Source: Arenicola marina (lineage: Eukaryota > Annelida > Polychaeta > Arenicolidae). From it: DNA of 64,000 nucleotides. Positions within the stretch are counted from its first letter, which is position 1, and each line of letters starts with the position of its first letter. Positions 59,100-64,000 of the stretch are shown piece after piece. Location of the stretch: contig OZ025256.1 in the NCBI GenBank assembly GCA_964019135.1, forward strand, positions 18,607,911 to 18,671,910, given 5' to 3'. Below the pieces are notes generated by a model that saw nothing but the letters and a program-made list of their open reading frames with translations, searched no databases and had not been told where the DNA came from. A program made the translations under genes and the position numbers.

Positions 59100-59715
59100 G
59101 ATGTTCCACGATGACCTTTGACGAACATGATGACACTTCATTTGATTCATGTTGGATGAAATCTGATGATCCTGATGTCCAGCGATGACCTTTGATGTAC
59201 TCTGATGACCCATAGTTGTCCTGATGTGGTAGATTTGAGGGACAATTGTTGTACCTGATGACCCTTGGTGCAGATTGTTGACTTTGATATATTTGGATGC
59301 GCGGCTGTACTCGATGATTCTGATGCCCAGTGATGACCTTTGATGTACACGATGAGCCCGAGTTGTCCTGATGTGGTGGAATTGAGAGGAAATTGTATTT
59401 GATGACCTGTGATGCTCTGATGTGGCTTATGGACCTGTAATGTACTGAGAGTTGATGTATTTGCTGAAACCTGATGTACGGCGATGACCTTTCATGTACT
59501 CGATGACCCAGATTTTCCTGGTGTGGTGGATTTGAGAGGAAATTGAATTTGATGACCTGTGATGTCCTGATGACCTCTGATGTGGCTTATTGACTTATAT
59601 TGTACTTGGATTACAACTGATGTATTTGATGACCCTTGATGTGGCTTATGGACCTGTGAAGTACTGAGATGACAGTTGATGTATTTGCTGAAACCTGATA
59701 TTCAGTGATAACTTT
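59100..59715 (+). repeat. Degenerate GATGACC/TGATGT repeat in the element leader
   Basis: Many imperfect copies of CTGATGTNNNGATGACCTTT and GATGTGGTGGATTTGAGAGG at irregular spacing fill the stretch between primer-binding site and gag. No frame is kept. Confidence 0.6.
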
Positions 59716-59730
59716 CGATGTTTGGTGCTC

Positions 59731-60486
59731 CCATGATGTGGTCCGACCCGGTCCAGCAGGCATATCGGGCCCCACAGAAACGGACCCAGCCCCCCGCTAT
59801 GACGTCTTGTGCACCCATGATGTGGTCCGACCCGGTCCAGCAGGCATATCGGGCCCCACAGAAACGGACCCAGCCCCCCGCTATGACGTCTTGTGCTCCC
59901 ATGATGTGGTCCGACCCGGTCCAGCAGGCATATCGGGCCCCACAGAAACGGACCCAGCCCCCCGCTATGACGTCTTGTGCACCCATGATGTGGTCCGACC
60001 CGGTCCAGCAGGCATATCGGGCCCCACAGAAACGGACCCAGCCCCCCGCTATGACGTCTTGTGCACCCATGATGTGGTCCGACCCGGTCCAGCAGGCATA
60101 TCGGGCCCCACAGAAACGGACCCAGCCCCCCGCTATGACGTCTTGTGCACCCATGATGTGGTCCGACCCGGTCCAGCAGGCATATCGGGCCCCACAGAAA
60201 CGGACCCAGCCCCCCGCTATGACGTCTTGTGCACCCATGATGTGGTCCGACCCGGTCCAGCAGGCATATCGGGCCCCACAGAAACGGACCCAGCCCCCCG
60301 CTATGACGTCTTGTGCTCCCATGATGTGGTCCGACCCGGTCCAGCAGGCATATCGGGCCCCACAGAAACGGACCCAGCCCCCCGCTATGACGTCTTGTGC
60401 TCCCATGATGTGGTCCGACCCGGTCCAGCAGGCATATCGGGCCCCACAGAAACGGACCCAGCCCCCCGCTATGACGTCTTGTGCAC
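59731..60486 (+). repeat. 84-bp tandem repeat, nine copies plus a partial, at the start of gag
   Basis: Starts every 84 bases with CCATGATGTGGTCCGACCCG. Copies are almost identical, differing mainly at TGCACCC versus TGCTCCC. The period is 28 codons, so a reading frame (PMMWSDPVQQAYRAPQKRTQ and PPAMTSCA) is kept through all copies and runs on into AQQAPQMPAFADLHRGGL. The plus-strand frame is most plausibly an expanded N-terminal segment of gag. Confidence 0.9.
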
Positions 60487-61640
60487 CCATGATGGGGTCC
60501 GAGCCGGCACAGCAGGCTCCACAGATGCCTGCCTTTGCGGACCTCCACCGCGGCGGACTGTGGCCGATCAAGGCGGGAGACGTTGGTCCCACCGAAAGAA
60601 GAACCAGGCGGCCATCCGCAGGAGACATGAATCACCCTCAACAACAGAGGCGTCTGCAATTGACGGGGATGATGCGATGAATTGGCCCACTTCGCAAAAG
60701 CACCGCGACACCCCTTCCAGGGGGTCGAAATTGCCCCCATTCACCGGTCGTGAAGCCTGGGACGTATGGTTCAGTCGGTTTCAGGATGTGGCTGATTGAC
60801 AGAGTTGGAATTCGGAAGACAGACTGGATAAACTTCTCCCAAAGTTGCAGGGTGTGGCTGGCGATTTCGTATACGGTCAGCTGCCACGAAAGGTGCGGAA
60901 TAATTTCAGGGCCCTTGTTGGCGAGTTGAGAAATACATTTAGAAGAATTGAGACTTCCAAGTCATATGCCGCTAAATTTAGTAACCGAAGCCAGAAGGCC
61001 GGCGAGCCGGTGGAAACCTACGCCTCAGAGCTGAAACGCTTATACGACAAGGCATACCCGAGACGAGACTCTACCACTCGCCAAGAAGACCTTCTCCGAC
61101 GATTCTTAGACGGACTGACCGACAACGAAGTGACCTTCCACGTCGAATACATTAAAGAACCCCGTGACATCGATGAGGCCGTATATGACTTTGTTAACTT
61201 CCTGGACGCCTTAACCCAGCCGACGGAGCACCCAGGTCGAGGAAGGCCGTACGGGTAAGCAAGAAGCCATTGAGCCAGAGACAGACAGCCATAGAATAGC
61301 CCGTGTCCCGGAGAAAACTAACGGGAGTTCATCCAATCCTGACGGGACAGCCTGGCCAAACGATGCAGCCCGTGCGATATCTCCAGAGGGAGATCGGATG
61401 TACAAGAGTTACAAGAGGAACTCAAGAGAGTTATCCAGCATTTTGGCCTTGGTGGTACGTGTCCGGCCTAACCAGCCTCAACCGAGGGACAGTCGTTTCA
61501 CCCAGGGGACGCCGGACCGATTCGCATATTACGGATGTGGGCAGCCAGGACATTTCGTCAGGAACTGCCCCCGAAATGTCAGTCCACCAAGGCCAGACTA
61601 CCGGGACAATTTCGTACCTCATACATCCAGTACACAGATG
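60487..61640 (+). pseudogene. Ty3/gypsy-type gag, broken
   Basis: Capsid-like region SKLPPFTGREAWDVWFSRFQ begins near 60724, interrupted by TGA at 60798 (probably a former CGA). It continues with LPKLQGVAGDFVYGQLPRKV, SKSYAAKFSNRSQKAGEPVE, YASELKRLYDKAYPRRDS, RQEDLLRRFLDGLTDNE and IDEAVYDFVNFLDAL to 61258. A frame change near 61255 leads to the nucleocapsid YYGCGQPGHFVRNC (about 61527), where the first Cys of the CCHC knuckle is Tyr. Gag packages the element RNA in virus-like particles. Two frame changes, the stop and the lost Cys make it non-functional. No protease, reverse transcriptase or integrase follows. Confidence 0.85.
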
Positions 61641-61739
61641 TCGGACTGTCCTGCTATGAGAGATGGGCGCGCGTCAAACTGTGCGGGCCACACCCGGTCC
61701 CTACATTACCACGGCCCAACCCGTAGCTGCCATGAATTC

Positions 61740-63119
61740 TCCAGGTGTGATGTTGAAGCCCCATGATTTGAAGTCACCTGATGTAAGGTCACCTGATGAG
61801 AAGTCACCTGTTTTGAATTTTCCTGATGTGAAGTCGCCTGTTTGGAAGTCACCTGTTGTGAAGTTGCCTGATGTGAAGTTTCCTGATGCGAAGTCCGCCG
61901 ACGTGAAATTTCCGGTTGTGAAGCCGCCTGGTGTGAGGTCACCTGTCTTGAAGTCACCTGTTTTGAATTTTCCTGATGTGAAGTCGCCTGTTTGGAAGTC
62001 ACCTGTTGTTAAGTTGCCTGATGTGAAGTTTCCTGATGCGAAGTCCCCAGACGTGAATTTGCCGGTTGTGAAACCGCCTGATGTGAGGTCACCTGTCTCG
62101 AAGTCTTGTCTGTGAATTTTCCTGATGTGAAGTCGCCTGTTTGGAAGTCACCTGTTGTGAAGTTGCCTGATGTGAAGTTTCCTGATGCGAAGTCCCCCGA
62201 CGTGAATTTGCCTGATGAGAAGTCGCCTGTTGTGCAGTTGCCTGATGTGAAGTCGGTTGATGTGAAGTTTCCTGATGCGAAGTCCCCAGACGTGAATTTT
62301 CCGGTTGTGAAGCCGCCTGATGTGAGGTCACCTGTCTTGAAGTCACCTGTTGTTAAGTCCCCAGATGTGAAGTCCCCAGATGTCAAGTTGCCTGCCCTAA
62401 TGTCGCTTGTTGTGAAGTCGCCCGTTGTAAAGTCGCCTGTTGTGAAATCGCCTGTTGTGAAGTCCCCTGATGTGAAGTCCCTTGAAGAGAAGTCGCCCGA
62501 CGTGAAGTCCCCTGATGTGAAGTCCCTTGTAGACAAGTGGCCCGAAGTGAAGTCCCCTGATGTGAAGTCCCTTGTAGAGAAGTGGCCCGAAGTGAAGTCC
62601 CCTGATGTGAAGTCCCTTGAAGAGAAGTCGCCCGAAGTGAAGTCCCCTGATGTGAAGTCCCTTGAAGAGAAGTCGCCCGAAGTGAAGTCCCCTGATGTGA
62701 AGTCCCTTGTAGAGAAGTCGCCCGAAGTGAAGTCCCCTGATGTGAAGTCCCTTGAAGAGAAGTCGCCCGAAGTGAAGTCGCCTGCTGTGGAATCGCCCGA
62801 AGTGAAGTCCCCTGATGTGAAGTCCCTTGAAGAGAAGTCGCCCGAAGTGAAGTCCCCTGATGTGAAGTCCCTTGTAGAGAAGTCGCCCGAAGTGAAGTCC
62901 CCTGATGTGAAGTCCCTTGTAGAGAAGTCGCCCGAAGTGAAGTCCCCTGATGTGAAGTCCCTTGTAGAGAAGTCGCCCGAAGTGAAGTCCCCTGATGTGA
63001 AGTCCCTTGTAGAGAAGTCGCCCGAAGTGAAGTCGCCTGCTGTGGAATCGCCTGAAGTGAAGTCCCCTGATGTGAGATCCCCAGATGTGAAGCTGCCTGT
63101 CCTGATGTCGCTTGATTAA
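61740..63119 (+). repeat. 15/45-bp coding-like repeat encoding KSPDV-type motifs
   Basis: Built from 15-base subunits AAGTCNCCTGATGTG (Lys-Ser-Pro-Asp-Val). In 61780-62345 a longer block of about 48 codons (KSPVLNFPDVKSPVWKSP and onward) occurs three times, with a frame change near 62105. In 62470-63060 a 45-base unit (KSPDVKSLVEKSPEV or KSLEEKSPEV) repeats about 13 times. The frame 62106-63119 ends at TAA in LMSLD. It resembles the KSP tails of neurofilaments in composition only. It may be a minisatellite or a translated domain; nothing upstream supplies a start other than the broken gag. Confidence 0.75.
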
Positions 63120-63149
63120 TTTATCTTGAAGATCTTAATTATCGCTTAA

Positions 63150-63676
63150 AGTGTTCGTGCCACGCCAAAACAACTTTAGCTCATATTAATCTTCTGTGTT
63201 TCCATGCTTATAGTATCGAGCTGTAACGTCCCAAATAGTAGAAGGGCATACTTTTTCCACTTGTTTTCGCACCTACCAAGTTAACTTCTGCGAGCGAGGA
63301 AAGTGGCGTCAAAGGGGAATACAAACGCATGTGCTTTTATATTGAGACTCAGATTCTCTCTGCTCATTGGCTTGAGCTCAACGAAACGCACTCAACCATA
63401 AAAACAATACACACCCTCGACCACAGATGCCTACGCAATGCATCAAAGCTCACCTGTCAATCTTGTGACATCATTGGGGAATTTTCAAAAAACGCTCAGA
63501 TGCAGTGCTCCCAGAAATAAACCCGCCAGATCTCACTTTTGCTTCTTTGACGAACGCGTTGATAGTCATATCGTGGAATAAAAAATGTTCTAACTTCTAT
63601 TAAAACAAATTGTTATTTGTTGATCTTCCCTAAACCAAGTTAACTCTGAGCAAGACAAAGTCATGGCACGAACACT
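63150..63676. mobile_element. TTAA-flanked non-autonomous DNA element, 527 bp
   Basis: Left end AGTGTTCGTGCCACG and right end ATGGCACGAACACT are inverted repeats bordered by TTAA (63146-63149 and 63677-63680). There is no transposase frame inside. It is of the same target-duplication class as the elements at 10017 and 11041, but its terminal sequence is different. Confidence 0.75.
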
Positions 63677-63680
63677 TTAA

Positions 63681-64000
63681 TTATCTTGAAGAATGGATCG
63701 AAAAACAGACTTAGCCGTGTTGTATTAACGTAAGTGTGCGTTATTCAAATAAATAACGGAAAACAGTGCTTTATTTTAATGATGAACGGAAAAACTGTGC
63801 ATTATCTAGATAAACAGTTGTTAATATTGACTCGTCAAGTGTCACGGTATAATCAGTCGAGCTGAGCTGAGCGGAGCTGAGTTGGCTGGTGTTGACAGAA
63901 CTTGCCAATTTCAAGACAAACAATGGAATGCATAATTCTATGTTAAGCACCAAAGGGGGGGGGGTTAGATCAGAAATCTCAAAATATATGGAAATTCCAC
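63681..64000. other. Gene-free end of window
   Basis: Short GAGCTGAGCTGAGCGGAGCTGA repeat at about 63859 and a G-run at 63955-63964. No gene seen. Confidence 0.45.

Noticed and set aside
59646..60740. Minus-strand frame of 364 codons and a second of 308 codons over the gag repeats
   Set aside because: 84-bp period is a multiple of three, so antisense frames stay open; the plus strand continues into gag.

Overview
The window looks like nuclear DNA from a marine invertebrate animal. The visible genes are split by short introns with GT..AG junctions, have TATA boxes and AATAAA signals, and sit in a dense background of DNA transposons, LTR-retrotransposon fossils and minisatellites. I cannot name the species; a mollusc, an amphioxus-like chordate or another repeat-rich invertebrate would all fit. 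Most long open frames here are produced by tandem repeats and are not genes.

Region 1 (1-20 kb) is transposon-rich and gene-poor. It starts with a decayed PIF/Harbinger locus (convergent Myb-like tail and transposase). Members of a terminal-repeat family ending in AGGGCTRTACAGT follow, then two abutting TTAA-flanked elements, the first exon of a THAP-domain gene at 11.8 kb and a C-rich tandem repeat at 12.3-13.3 kb. At 16.9-18.8 kb the tail of a Ty3/gypsy integrase is followed, in the position of an env gene, by a broken reading frame with two C2H2 fingers and a TatD-type nuclease. A Tigger/pogo remnant cuts that frame off.

Region 2 (20-31 kb) holds an inverted, promoterless copy of the peptide gene described below, two arrays built on the palindrome CTATAG that may be the ends of one 7.5-kb element, and, between them, an element whose terminal repeats enclose a three-exon DUF4806-type gene.

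Region 3 (31-52.4 kb) is the most interesting part. Four direct repeats of about 5.5-6.7 kb each carry on the minus strand a complete small gene for a secreted peptide of 70 residues: signal peptide exon, cysteine-rich exon, third coding exon, and an intron directly after the stop codon. The mature peptide has 10 cysteines in about 48 residues. The four coding sequences differ only at two synonymous sites. An 18-bp G-rich minisatellite of very different length in each unit lies 1.3-1.8 kb upstream of the genes.

Region 4 (52.4-64 kb) begins with a 46-bp minisatellite of about 90 copies, then a frameshifted trypsin exon (57.0-57.2 kb). A decayed LTR retrotransposon follows: candidate LTR, a primer-binding site matching tRNA-Leu, 84-bp repeats in the gag leader, broken gag and a defective zinc knuckle. 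After it come a KSP-type 15/45-bp coding-like repeat and a TTAA-flanked element near the end.
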